NCBI GenBank assembly: GCA_000474255.1
Contig: BATO01000048.1
Coordinates: 1 to 47,951, forward strand
Length of the DNA: 47,951 nucleotides
Origin: Aquipseudomonas alcaligenes MRY13-0052
GTDB lineage: Bacteria; Pseudomonadota; Gammaproteobacteria; Pseudomonadales; Pseudomonadaceae
Direction of reading: 5' to 3'
Position 1 is the first letter of the stretch. Each line of letters opens with the position of its first letter. Below, in pieces: positions 7,764-15,079 of the stretch. The notes under the pieces are model-generated. The model did not search any database. It was not told the origin of the DNA and saw only the letters and a program-made list of their open reading frames with translations. The position numbers and the translations under genes are program-made.

Positions 7764-7982
7764 ATGCAGGTGGAGAAGTGGGGTGACGGTCTGGCAGTGC
7801 GTATTCCGGCCAGCGTGATCGAGGCGCTGGGGCTCAAAGATGGCGACGATATCGAAATCCTGATCGAGGGCGATCGTACTTTCGCCATTCACAAGAAGCC
7901 TGGCGTCGCGCAGCGGCTGGAACGGTTGCGTACCTTCCGTGGCCGGCTACCGGCCGATTTCCGTTTCAAACGCAACGAGTGA
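7764..7982 (+). CDS. AbrB/MazE-type antitoxin, apparently orphan
   Basis: A 72-residue protein with a full swapped-hairpin AbrB/SpoVT/MazE DNA-binding domain at residues 1-45 (KWGDGLAVRIPASVIEAL, then DGDDIEI). The short tail LERLRTFRGRLPADFRFKRNE matches the part of such antitoxins that wraps the toxin. A perfect ribosome site AGGAGG ends seven bases before the ATG. Such genes are normally followed by a PIN/VapC or MazF toxin. Here the next gene is on the opposite strand and ends 9 bp after this stop, leaving no room for a toxin. The tail also ends slightly earlier than in relatives I recall. It is probably a remnant that lost its toxin, or a solitary regulator. Confidence 0.85.
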   Translation: MQVEKWGDGLAVRIPASVIEALGLKDGDDIEILIEGDRTFAIHKKPGVAQRLERLRTFRGRLPADFRFKRNE

Positions 7983-7990
7983 CAGGTCGC

Positions 7991-8752
7991 TCAGGGCTTG
8001 CGTTCTCCACCCACCCCCGACTGCAACTCCAGCAACGGCACCGCCTTCGCCCCTTCGGGCGGGGTGAAGACGAAGTCGGTGGGGCCGACCATGGGCAGGG
8101 TGTCCCACTGGTAGGTCACGCTGTGGCGGGGGCGTTCGGGTTGGTCGAGGCGGGTCAGCACCATCTTGCAGGGCAGGGGTTCGTCGCCCTGGCGCAGCCA
8201 CAGTTGCCAATCCAGGCCCGGCTGGCGATAGGCGTAGTGCTCGCAGCTCTGGTCGCCGACCTGCTCGGTGCCGACGTGGAGCGCGCTGCCAATGCCGACC
8301 CGCTCGGCGGTGTCCGGGCCCCAGTGGATGAGATCGGCCAGCGGCAGCTGGATGCCGTAGCGCTCGCCCAGCAGGGCCAGCAGTTCCTCCTGGCTGGTGG
8401 GCGCCACCTCCCGGCCGAAGTAGCCCTGGCGGCTGTCGTAGAGGGTGAACTGCTGGCCGTCGTAGAACAGGCTGCGCTGGTAATCGGTGCTCGTCACCTG
8501 CACGCGCAGCTTGTCCGGCGCACTCACCAGCAGTTGGGTGCGGGCATGCACCACCAGCGCCTGGCCGTTTTCCAGCAACTGATCGCTGTCGCTTTCGGCG
8601 TTTATGGCGTACTGCTGCAGGCCGCGCAGGTGTTCGCCCATCTTCACCAGGGCGGCGAGGGCGCCTGGGTCGGGGGCGTCTTCCTCGGCGGCCAGGGCGG
8701 TGCAGGTGACGAGGGCGAGGACGAGCAAGGGGCGCTGGAGAGAGGCGGGCAT
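7991..8752 (-). CDS. DUF2092 periplasmic protein
   Basis: A 253-residue protein with a Sec signal peptide (about residues 1-21, cleaved after ALA). The body matches the DUF2092/COG3900 predicted-periplasmic pattern, a LolA/LppX-like half barrel: LVVHARTQLLVSAPDKLRVQVTS, SLFYDGQQFTLYDSRQGYFG, and a C-terminal WDTLPMVGPTDFVFTPPEGA. Members often sit near secreted or lipid-handling proteins, but function is not established. It converges on the orphan antitoxin gene with only 8 bp between stops. Confidence 0.8.
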   Translation of the reverse strand: MPASLQRPLLVLALVTCTALAAEEDAPDPGALAALVKMGEHLRGLQQYAINAESDSDQLLENGQALVVHARTQLLVSAPDKLRVQVTSTDYQRSLFYDGQQFTLYDSRQGYFGREVAPTSQEELLALLGERYGIQLPLADLIHWGPDTAERVGIGSALHVGTEQVGDQSCEHYAYRQPGLDWQLWLRQGDEPLPCKMVLTRLDQPERPRHSVTYQWDTLPMVGPTDFVFTPPEGAKAVPLLELQSGVGGERKP

Positions 8753-8875
8753 GGCGGGTGACCTCGATGCGAGGCTGTCGATGGTCGTTAGGTTCCAGGG
8801 CCGCGGAGTTGGTTCCGGCCGGCGGTTCGGCGGCGGCTGGCTAAGCTGTCCCGATCATCGATGAAGGAGCACGGC

Positions 8876-9772
8876 ATGACCGCAAGGGAGATCCACAAGG
8901 TCCGCACACCCAGCCTGGCGCTGGCCTATGAGGAGCATGGCGCGGGGGATGAGGTGGTGATCCTGCTCCACGGCTTCCCCTATTCGCCGCGCGCTTACGA
9001 TGCCGTGGCACCGGCCCTGGCCGCCCAGGGGCTGCGGGTGCTGGTGCCGCACCTGCGTGGCTATGGCTCCACGCGCTTCCTGGCCGGGGACACCCCGCGT
9101 TCCGGCCAGCAGGCGGCCCTGGGCCAGGACCTGCTGGACTTCATGGATGCCCTGGCGATCCCCCGGGCCACCCTGGTGGGTTACGACTGGGGCGGGCGCG
9201 CCGCCTGCATCGTCGCGGCGCTGTGGCCGGAGCGGGTGCGGGCACTGGTGACGGGGGATGGCTACAACATCCAGAACATCGCCGTCTCGGGCACGCCGGC
9301 CGCGCCCGAGCAGGAGTTCCGCTACTGGTACCAGTTCTATTTCCACACGCCGCGCGGGCACCTGGGGCTGGAGGCGAACCGGCGGGCGTTGTGTCGCCTG
9401 CTCTGGCAGCTGTGGTCACCGACCTGGCGTTTCGACGAGGCCACCTATGCCGCCAGCGCCGACGCCTTCGACAACCCAGACTTCGTCGAGGTGGTGATCC
9501 ATTCCTACCGTCATCGCTACGGCTACGCGCCGGGCGACCCGGCGCTGGAGGCCATCGAGCGGCAGCTGGCGGCGCAGCCGGTCATCGGCGTGCCAAGCAT
9601 CTCCCTCAGCGGCCTGGACGATGGCGTCGGCCCACCGCCGGAGGAGGACGACGACGCCGTGCACTTCACCGGCCCCTACCGACGCCAGCTGTTGCCCGGC
9701 GTCGGCCACAACATCCCCCAGGAGGCGCCGGGGGAGACGGTGGCGGCGGTGCTCGAGCTGTTGGGGCGCTGA
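8876..9772 (+). CDS. Alpha/beta hydrolase of the epoxide hydrolase / dehalogenase type
   Basis: A 298-residue enzyme. ATG 8876 is chosen because GAAGGAG ends seven bases upstream; an ATG at 8861 lacks this. The HGFP oxyanion motif is at residues 32-35. The nucleophile elbow is GYDWGG, with Asp104 instead of serine, which is diagnostic of epoxide hydrolases, haloalkane dehalogenases and fluoroacetate dehalogenases. The catalytic His is His278 in GVGHNIPQ. A cap domain rich in Tyr and Trp (FRYWYQFYFHTPRG) occupies the middle. The substrate is not evident. It stands alone, upstream of a secreted chalcone-isomerase-like gene. Confidence 0.85.
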   Translation: MTAREIHKVRTPSLALAYEEHGAGDEVVILLHGFPYSPRAYDAVAPALAAQGLRVLVPHLRGYGSTRFLAGDTPRSGQQAALGQDLLDFMDALAIPRATLVGYDWGGRAACIVAALWPERVRALVTGDGYNIQNIAVSGTPAAPEQEFRYWYQFYFHTPRGHLGLEANRRALCRLLWQLWSPTWRFDEATYAASADAFDNPDFVEVVIHSYRHRYGYAPGDPALEAIERQLAAQPVIGVPSISLSGLDDGVGPPPEEDDDAVHFTGPYRRQLLPGVGHNIPQEAPGETVAAVLELLGR

Positions 9773-9844
9773 TCGGGCGCGTACGGAATACTGCAATCTG
9801 GCTGCGGGACACTGGGCCCATCCCCCTTCAGGAGGCGCCACCCC

Positions 9845-10441
9845 GTGACCATCCGATCCTTCTCGCCGCGCCACCTGCTGGTCGCCACCTTCATCGGCCT
9901 GCTGGGCCTGCAACAGGCACTGGCCGACGGTTGGCGCGAGGCTGTGCCGGATGCGCAGGTGGTGGGTAGCGGCGAGTTCAGCGCCTACGGCTTCCATATC
10001 TACGATGCCAGGCTGTGGGCCCCCGGCGCGGTGCTGGGGGAGGACCGGCCCTTCGCCCTGGAACTGGTCTACCAGCGCACCATCAGCCGCGACACCCTGG
10101 TGGAAGCCAGCCTCGACGACCTGCAGCGCCTCGGCGGCGAGGCGGTGGATGCGGCCCGGCTGGGTGCCTGGCAGGCGGAGATGGAGCGCGCCTTCGTCGA
10201 TGTCGAACCCGGTCAGCGCATCACCGGCGTCTACCTGCCCGGCGTCGGCGGGCGCCTGTACGTGGAAGGGCGCGCGCCCTATGAGGTGCGCGACCCGCTG
10301 TTCGCACGGACCTTCTTCGGCATCTGGCTGGACCCGCGCACCCAGGACCCCGAACTGCGCCTGCAACTGCTCGGCGGCCTGCGCTCGCCCTTCGAGCCGG
10401 GCACGGCGGTGGTCACCGGCTGCTGCCCCGTGCAGCCCTAG
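9845..10441 (+). CDS. Secreted chalcone isomerase-like protein
   Basis: A 198-residue protein starting at GTG with AGGAGG nine bases upstream. It has a Sec signal peptide (cleavage after LADG-type region near residue 28). The mature domain shows the bacterial chalcone-isomerase-like fold: GSGEFSAYGFHIYDARLWAP, then FALELVYQRTISRDTLVEASLDDLQRLGG and FARTFFGIWLDPRT. These bacterial proteins are not known to be chalcone isomerases and may bind fatty acids or other small ligands. It converges on the DoxX gene of the bufferin operon, with 12 bp between stops, and probably is not part of that operon. Confidence 0.8.
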   Translation: MTIRSFSPRHLLVATFIGLLGLQQALADGWREAVPDAQVVGSGEFSAYGFHIYDARLWAPGAVLGEDRPFALELVYQRTISRDTLVEASLDDLQRLGGEAVDAARLGAWQAEMERAFVDVEPGQRITGVYLPGVGGRLYVEGRAPYEVRDPLFARTFFGIWLDPRTQDPELRLQLLGGLRSPFEPGTAVVTGCCPVQP

Positions 10442-10453
10442 CGGCCGCCTGCC

Positions 10454-10918
10454 TTAGCGCAGGCCCAGCCTGCAGTCCAGCGACCAGGCGCCCGCGCCGC
10501 GCCCGACGAGCAGCAGCAGGAGCCCGGCCCAGCTGAGGTGGGTGGACCAGGCGTCGGGGTAGACGAACACCTGGATCACCAGCGTCATGCCCAGCAGCGC
10601 CAGGGCCGAGAGGCGGGTGCACAGGCCCAGCACCAGCAGCAGCGGGAACAGGTGTTCGGCATAGGTGGCCAGGTGCGCGGCTACTTCCGGCGGCAGCAGG
10701 GGCAGCGCGTATTCGCTGCGGAACAGCTCGTAGGTGCTGTCGGTGATGGTCAGCACACCCTCCACCTTGGTGCGCCCGGAGAGGAAGAACACCCCGGCGA
10801 TGCCCAGGCGCGCCACCAGCAACAGCAACGCGTCGGGGAGCAGGGCGTGCAGCCGCGCGGCCAGGCTGCGGGGGGCGATGGGGCCGGCCGAGATCGGCTG
10901 GGCATGCGGGGTATCCAT
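10454..10918 (-). CDS. DoxX-family membrane protein of the bufferin operon
   Basis: A 154-residue inner-membrane protein with four hydrophobic helices and the DoxX pattern [24 protein letters not shown] at about residues 33-56, then [31 protein letters not shown] 10918 is chosen because it gives a normal DoxX length; it lies 14 bp after the DUF2063 gene. DoxX genes are a recurrent fourth member of DUF2282-DUF692-DUF2063 operons, including GigT of the gold/copper-induced gig operon in Cupriavidus (from memory). The role is unknown; a redox or quinone-linked membrane function has been suggested for DoxX proteins generally. Confidence 0.88.
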   Translation of the reverse strand: MDTPHAQPISAGPIAPRSLAARLHALLPDALLLLVARLGIAGVFFLSGRTKVEGVLTITDSTYELFRSEYALPLLPPEVAAHLATYAEHLFPLLLVLGLCTRLSALALLGMTLVIQVFVYPDAWSTHLSWAGLLLLLVGRGAGAWSLDCRLGLR

Positions 10919-10932
10919 GGGCGGTGCTCCGG

Positions 10933-11718
10933 TCAGGTGTCGCGCGAGGCGAGCAGGGGAGTGAAGGCGCCGGCCGCCAGCAGGCGGCCGAGCAGGTCGA
11001 TGAAATCGAGTGTGGGGTCGGCGGCCAGGGCCAGGCCGCTGGCCTCGTCCAGTGTCAGGCCCCGGGCGCAGGCGTCGAGGAAGGCGCAGCCGCCCGGGCC
11101 CAGGGGCTGCCAAGTCACCTGGCCGCCGCTGCGGCCGAGCAGGGCGCCTTCGCCGTGCCATTCCAGGCTGTCGGGCAGGGGCCGCTCCTCGCGCTGGTGG
11201 CGCCAGATGCTGTAGGCCGGCATGTCGGCGCACCAGAGCCAGCGCAGTGCCGGTCGTGGGCGCAGGCACAGGGCGCCCAGCGCCTCGGGGCCGAGGTCGG
11301 CGATGGCGCCGAGCGCGAGAGACGGCCGCTCCGCTGCGGCGAACACCTCGACCCAGAGCCGGTCCAGCCGCGCCACCGCGCCCAGGTAGGGCAGATCGCG
11401 GGCCGGCTCGAAGGCATCGAGGAAGTCAGCGAAGCCAAGGCCGTAGTCGAGCAACTGCACCGAGGCCGGGGGCGACTGGCGCACATGCAACGCCGCCGCC
11501 GCGCCGAACCAGTCGGCGCCCACCAGGCGCTCCACTGCTGGGAAGTTGGCCCGCAGCGCATCCACGCAGCCCTTCATCAGGGTGTTGCGGTAGAGGTCGA
11601 AACCGGCCTGGCCGACGAGCTCGGCCACCAGCCGCCGCTCTGCGCTGTCCGGTGCCCCGGGGTTGCCACGGGCGGCGTCGATGAAGGCGTCCTGGAAGGC
11701 GCCGAGGTCGAGGCTCAT
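10933..11718 (-). CDS. bufC: DUF2063 partner protein of the MNIO enzyme (BufC-type)
   Basis: A 261-residue protein with the N-terminal DUF2063 (HvfC/BufC) domain: [11 protein letters not shown], then [45 protein letters not shown] at about residues 40-85. The C-terminal half has a helical DUF2063-associated domain ending [22 protein letters not shown]. Its ATG overlaps the TGA of the upstream DUF692 gene (ATGA), so translation is coupled and a 1:1 complex is likely. In bufferin and methanobactin-like pathways the partner protein binds the precursor and positions it for the MNIO oxygenase. Family assignment is seen in sequence; the role is from known relatives. Confidence 0.92.
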   Translation of the reverse strand: MSLDLGAFQDAFIDAARGNPGAPDSAERRLVAELVGQAGFDLYRNTLMKGCVDALRANFPAVERLVGADWFGAAAALHVRQSPPASVQLLDYGLGFADFLDAFEPARDLPYLGAVARLDRLWVEVFAAAERPSLALGAIADLGPEALGALCLRPRPALRWLWCADMPAYSIWRHQREERPLPDSLEWHGEGALLGRSGGQVTWQPLGPGGCAFLDACARGLTLDEASGLALAADPTLDFIDLLGRLLAAGAFTPLLASRDT

Positions 11719-12554
11719 GCTTGTCGCTCCAGGCCGTCCAGCACGGCCTGGGCGATGTCGCGCTCGGCCAGCAATTCGGTGAAGGGGGGAATGCGGTCGT
11801 CGCGTTCGATCAGGGTCGGGCGCGGGCCGATGCGGGCGATCAGGCGCCGATACAGTGCCCAGACCGCGGCGTCGATGGGGGCGTCGTGGGAGTCCACCAG
11901 CAGCCCGCTGCCGCCTTCGTCGCGGCTGTGCCCGGCGAGGTGCAGTTCAAGGATGGCCTCGGCGGGGAAGGCGTCCACGTAGGCGCCCGGGTCGAAGCCC
12001 AGGTTGTGTGCGCTGACCTGCACGTTGTTCAAGTCCAGCAGCAGCCCGCAGCCGCTGCGCCGGCTCAGTTCGGCGAGGAAGTCGATCTCCTGGCGTTCGT
12101 GGCCGTTCATGCGCAGGTAGTGGCTGGGGTTTTCGATGGCGATGCGCCGCCCCAGGGCGTCCTGGGTGCGGGCGATGTTGTTGGTGATGCGCGCCAGTGC
12201 CGCCTCGGTGCGGGGGAAGGGCAGCAGGTCCGGGTTGTAGACGCCGCGCCAGGTGGACCAGGCGAGGTGCTCGGAGACCAGGGCCGGCTGTACCCGATCG
12301 GCCAGGGCGCGCAGGCGCCGCAGGTGGTCCGGGTCGGGCGGGCAGTCCGCTGCCAGGGACAGCGAAACCCCGTGCAGCGACAGCGGGTGGCGCGCGCCTA
12401 TGGCTTGCAGCCAGTCCAGGCGCGGGCCGCCGTCGACCATGTAGTTCTCCGGGTGCACCTCGAACCACAGCCCCGGCGCCGTGCAGGCGTGAGCCTGTTC
12501 GTAGTGCTCGGGCTTGAGGCCCAGTCCGGCGCCCAGCGGCGCATGGCGTTCCAT
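11715..12554 (-). CDS. bufB: MNIO (DUF692) iron-dependent oxidative enzyme, BufB-type
   Basis: A 279-residue TIM-barrel protein with the ligand set of multinuclear non-haem iron oxidative enzymes. I see His34/Glu36/Asn37 (FEVHPENYM), His61 ([10 protein letters not shown]), Glu95-His96 (SEHLAWS), Glu141-Asn142 (AIENPS), Asp174 and Asn176-177 ([13 protein letters not shown]), Glu203 and His205 (LELHLAGH), Asp221/His223/Asp224 (DSHDAPID) and Glu250/Asp252 (IERDD). Characterised relatives use di- or tri-iron and oxygen to rearrange cysteine in RiPP precursors; bufferin enzymes are reported to form thiooxazole-type rings. It starts 16 bp after the DUF2282 precursor gene and overlaps the partner gene. 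All metal-site residues appear intact. Confidence 0.95.
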   Translation of the reverse strand: MERHAPLGAGLGLKPEHYEQAHACTAPGLWFEVHPENYMVDGGPRLDWLQAIGARHPLSLHGVSLSLAADCPPDPDHLRRLRALADRVQPALVSEHLAWSTWRGVYNPDLLPFPRTEAALARITNNIARTQDALGRRIAIENPSHYLRMNGHERQEIDFLAELSRRSGCGLLLDLNNVQVSAHNLGFDPGAYVDAFPAEAILELHLAGHSRDEGGSGLLVDSHDAPIDAAVWALYRRLIARIGPRPTLIERDDRIPPFTELLAERDIAQAVLDGLERQA

Positions 12555-12570
12555 GGTCGACGGCCGGCGA

Positions 12571-12843
12571 TCAGGACTTGATCGGGGTCAGCGAGCCCAT
12601 GCCGTTGGGCGTCTTGATCGAGGTGCAGGTGCCGGCCGGGACGTTCTTCCAGGCGTCACCCTGGTAGTCCTTTTTCGAGGTGCCCGCGCAGCTGGTGCCG
12701 GCGCCGGCCTTGCAATCGTTCTGCCCGGCCATGGCCACGCCGTAGCACTTCTCCATGGCGCCGGGCTTGGCGTCGGCGGCGACGGCACCGCCGGCGAGGG
12801 TGGCGAGGGCCAGGGCAGCGGCGGTGAGAGCGATGTTGTTCAT
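12571..12843 (-). CDS. bufA: Bufferin-type RiPP precursor (DUF2282)
   Basis: A 90-residue precursor. A Sec signal peptide covers residues 1-22 (cleavage after AVA), an unusual leader for a RiPP but normal for bufferins. The mature region has exactly four cysteines, 33, 44, 52 and 73, in the DUF2282 pattern [14 protein letters not shown], then [17 protein letters not shown] and PAGTC. From published bufferins, the central cysteines are probably those modified by the MNIO enzyme and the outer pair forms a disulfide. The product is exported to the periplasm and binds copper. GGAG precedes the ATG by about nine bases. It is first in a four-gene operon and lies directly behind an ECF-type promoter. 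Confidence 0.93.
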   Translation of the reverse strand: MNNIALTAAALALATLAGGAVAADAKPGAMEKCYGVAMAGQNDCKAGAGTSCAGTSKKDYQGDAWKNVPAGTCTSIKTPNGMGSLTPIKS

Positions 12844-12903
12844 GTCGTATCTCCAATGTCCGTTGAGGGTGGCGACCGGCCTTTCACCGGTGGCTCGATG
12901 GGT

Positions 12904-12932
12904 AATTCGCCGGCACCGGGCATTCGGTTACA
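12904..12932 (-). promoter_or_regulatory. ECF sigma promoter of the bufferin operon
   Basis: On the minus strand, TGTAACC (complement of 12926-12932), a 16-base spacer, then CGAATT (complement of 12904-12909). The identical element with identical spacing occurs on the other strand upstream of the sigma factor gene. Predicted transcription start is near 12897, giving a leader of about 54 bases before the precursor ATG. Confidence 0.85.
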
Positions 12933-13028
12933 GCCCACTGAAAATTTTTTGAGATTTTTTTCGCCGCGCCCTAACGTGTGTCGCCCGAACCCCGGCAGGT
13001 GCCGGTGGCGGGAAAATTTCATCCGGTG

Positions 13029-13057
13029 TGTAACCAGGGCGGTCGATGAAGCGAATT
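13029..13057 (+). promoter_or_regulatory. ECF sigma autoregulatory promoter
   Basis: TGTAACC at 13029-13035, a 16-base spacer, CGAATT at 13052-13057, matching the element of the bufferin operon exactly. It overlaps the first ATG of the sigma factor frame (13046); transcription would start near 13064, after that ATG. Confidence 0.8.
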
Positions 13058-13612
13058 AGTGACCAAGAGGCGCTCGAAGCACGGGAAGCCGGATTGCAGG
13101 CCCTGCTGCTCAAGGGGCTGGCGGGTGAGGCGGCCGCGTACCGGGAGTTCCTCGGCCGGCTCGGCGCCCATCTGCGGGCCTTCCTGATGCGTCGCCTGCA
13201 GCAGCCGAGTGATTGCGAGGACCTGGTGCAGGAGGTGTTGCTGGCCGTGCACAACGCTCGCCACACCTACCGCGCCGACCAGCCGGTGACGGCCTGGGTG
13301 CAGGCCATCGCGCGCTACAAGCTGGCCGACTATTTCCGCGCTCGGGGTCGGCGCGAGGCGCTGCACGACCCGCTGGACGAGGACGACCTGTTCGATGAGG
13401 CCGACGCGCAGCCAGGCGAGGCCCGCCGTGATCTGGGCCGCCTGCTCGAGCAACTGCCCGACAAGCAGCGGCTGCCGATCATCCACGTGAAGCTGGAGGG
13501 CCTCTCGGTGGAGGAAACCGCGCAGCTCACCGGGCTTTCCAGCTCTGCCGTCAAGGTCGGCATACACCGCGGGCTCAAGGCCCTGGCGGACATGATTCGA
13601 GGTAAGCGATGA
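13046..13612 (+). CDS. ECF RNA polymerase sigma factor (SigF/ECF16-like)
   Basis: A 188-residue sigma-70 family protein of ECF size. Region 2 is [20 protein letters not shown] and [16 protein letters not shown] (about residues 56-97); region 4 is [20 protein letters not shown] and the helix-turn-helix [20 protein letters not shown] (about 132-180). It overlaps the anti-sigma gene by ATGA. Divergent position from the bufferin operon and the shared TGTAACC/CGAATT element indicate that it drives both units. Start uncertain: the first ATG lies inside its own promoter spacer, so an autoregulated transcript would need a later start, the best being TTG 13094, which removes 16 residues not needed for region 2. 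A second upstream promoter is the alternative. Confidence 0.9.
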   Translation: MKRISDQEALEAREAGLQALLLKGLAGEAAAYREFLGRLGAHLRAFLMRRLQQPSDCEDLVQEVLLAVHNARHTYRADQPVTAWVQAIARYKLADYFRARGRREALHDPLDEDDLFDEADAQPGEARRDLGRLLEQLPDKQRLPIIHVKLEGLSVEETAQLTGLSSSAVKVGIHRGLKALADMIRGKR

Positions 13613-14250
13613 AGACCGATGACCTGATTTCCATGCTCGCTGCCGGCAACCCGGCCCCGCCACGGGCGCCTTCGGCGCGGCGTTTCGCCCTGGCGCTGTT
13701 CTGCGGCCTGCTGGGCGCATTGCTGCTGATGGCCTGCCTGTTCGGCGTGCGCAAGGACCTGGCCGAGGTGGCCGCCACTCCGCTGTTCTGGGCCAAGGTG
13801 GCGTTGCCGGCGGCCCTGGTGCTGGGGGCACTCTGGGCCAGCGGCCGGCTGGCGAGGCCGGGCGTGGCGGTGGGCGCGCGCTGGGCGGCCATCGGCGTGC
13901 CCGTGGCGCTGGTCTGGGGTGCGAGCCTGGTGCTGTTGGCGGCACTGCCCGCCGGGGACCGGTTGGCGCAGGTGCTGGGCACTACCTGGCGCACCTGTCC
14001 GTTGAACATCGCCTTGCTCTCGGCGCCGGCGTTCATCGCGGTGCTCTGGGCCATCCGTGGCCTGGCACCCACCCGGTTGCGCCTGGCCGGGGCGGCTGGC
14101 GGCCTGCTCGCGGGGGCGTTGGCGACCCTGGTCTATTGCCTGCACTGCCCGGAGATGGCGGTGCCGTTCTGGGGTGTCTGGTACGTGCTCGGCATGGCGC
14201 TGCCGACCTTCGCCGGCTGGCTGCTGGGGCCCCGCTGGCTGCGTTGGTGA
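13609..14250 (+). CDS. DUF1109 / NrsF-type membrane anti-sigma factor
   Basis: A 213-residue inner-membrane protein with six hydrophobic helices and a short cytoplasmic N-terminus ([14 protein letters not shown]), the DUF1109 pattern. In Caulobacter, NrsF holds SigF inactive until a metal or oxidant signal is sensed, through two conserved cysteines that I recall as Cys131 and Cys181. The matching residues here are Cys130 (WRTCPLN) and Cys180 (YCLHCPE), with an extra Cys177. The ATG overlaps the sigma factor stop, giving coupled synthesis. Role as sensor for the adjacent sigma factor is strong from context; the actual signal is inference. Confidence 0.9.
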   Translation: MKTDDLISMLAAGNPAPPRAPSARRFALALFCGLLGALLLMACLFGVRKDLAEVAATPLFWAKVALPAALVLGALWASGRLARPGVAVGARWAAIGVPVALVWGASLVLLAALPAGDRLAQVLGTTWRTCPLNIALLSAPAFIAVLWAIRGLAPTRLRLAGAAGGLLAGALATLVYCLHCPEMAVPFWGVWYVLGMALPTFAGWLLGPRWLRW

Positions 14251-14332
14251 TCCGGCCTCGCCGGGCTTGCCCTGAAGCGCCGCGCTGGTGCAGGCTGCGC
14301 CGTCCCGTTTCGCAGCCTTCCGGAGCCTTGCC

Positions 14333-14935
14333 ATGTCCGCCGATCACCGCCGCCCCGTTCCCCTGGCCAAGGCCTATCGCCTGATCAACCACGGCCCCAC
14401 CGTGCTGGTCAGCGCGGCCCATGGCGGCAAGCGCAATGTCATGGCGGCGGCCTGGGCCATGGCCCTGGATTTCGAGCCGCCCAAGGTTTCGGTGGTGCTC
14501 GACAAATCCACCTGGACCCGGCGCCTGCTGGAAGCCTCCGGCAGCTTCGTGCTCAACGTGCCGGCGCGTCACCAGGTCGACCTGGTGCAGACGGTCGGCT
14601 CCAGCTCCGGGCAGACCCTGGACGAGGCGGGGCACGACAAGTTCGACGCCTATGGCATCGCCACCTTTTCCGGCGAGCAGGTCGAGGCACCGCTGGTGGA
14701 GGGCTGTGTGGCCTGGCTGGAATGCCGCCTGCTGCCCGAGCCGCACATCCAGGAGCGCTACGACCTGTTCCTCGGCGAAGTGGTGGCCGCCTGGGCCGAT
14801 GCACGGGTGTTCAGCGAGGGCCGCTGGAACTTCGAGGGGCATGACGACCTGCGCACCCTGCACCATGTGGCGGGCGGGCATTACCTGGTGATAGGCGAGG
14901 GCGTTGGCGGGAAGGAGTTGCCGCTCAAGGGGTGA
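14333..14935 (+). CDS. Flavin reductase-like FMN-binding protein
   Basis: A 200-residue split-barrel flavoprotein of the flavin reductase/DUF447-like group. Signatures: PLAKAYRLINHGPTVLVSAA, then the FMN-phosphate segment NVMAAAWAMALDFEPPKVSVVLDKSTWT, and SFVLNVPARHQVDLVQTVG. A ribosome site (CGGAG) precedes ATG 14333; an upstream in-frame ATG at 14288 is not supported. These proteins bind FMN and reduce flavins or act as oxygenase components. No monooxygenase partner is adjacent. It lies 82 bp after the anti-sigma gene in the same direction, but there is no evidence of the ECF element, so co-regulation is possible only by read-through. Confidence 0.82.
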   Translation: MSADHRRPVPLAKAYRLINHGPTVLVSAAHGGKRNVMAAAWAMALDFEPPKVSVVLDKSTWTRRLLEASGSFVLNVPARHQVDLVQTVGSSSGQTLDEAGHDKFDAYGIATFSGEQVEAPLVEGCVAWLECRLLPEPHIQERYDLFLGEVVAAWADARVFSEGRWNFEGHDDLRTLHHVAGGHYLVIGEGVGGKELPLKG

Positions 14936-14952
14936 GGGCTTCCCGTTAGGTG

Positions 14953-15038
14953 TGGGAGCGGTTTCAACCGCGAAAGACCTTGCGTAGGCACTCGGCTGCG
15001 AATGGCCAGGTAGCCCATTCGCGAATGAATTCGCTCCC
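14953..15038 (-). repeat. Dispersed palindromic repeat (family B), inverted copy
   Basis: Ends are GGGAGCGGTTTCAACCGCG at the left and CGCGAATGAATTCGCTCCC at the right, matching in inverse orientation the copies at 29221-29535 and 41269-41329. The middle is longer and diverged. It lies between the convergent flavin reductase and mqo genes. Confidence 0.75.
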
Positions 15039-15079
15039 GCAAGGGGAGACGCCCCACCCGTGAGGGCGGGGCGCTTGCA

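Noticed and set aside
7983-7990. A toxin gene following the MazE/AbrB antitoxin
   Set aside because: Only 8 bp remain before the opposite-strand DUF2092 stop, and no PIN or MazF-like sequence appears in either flank.
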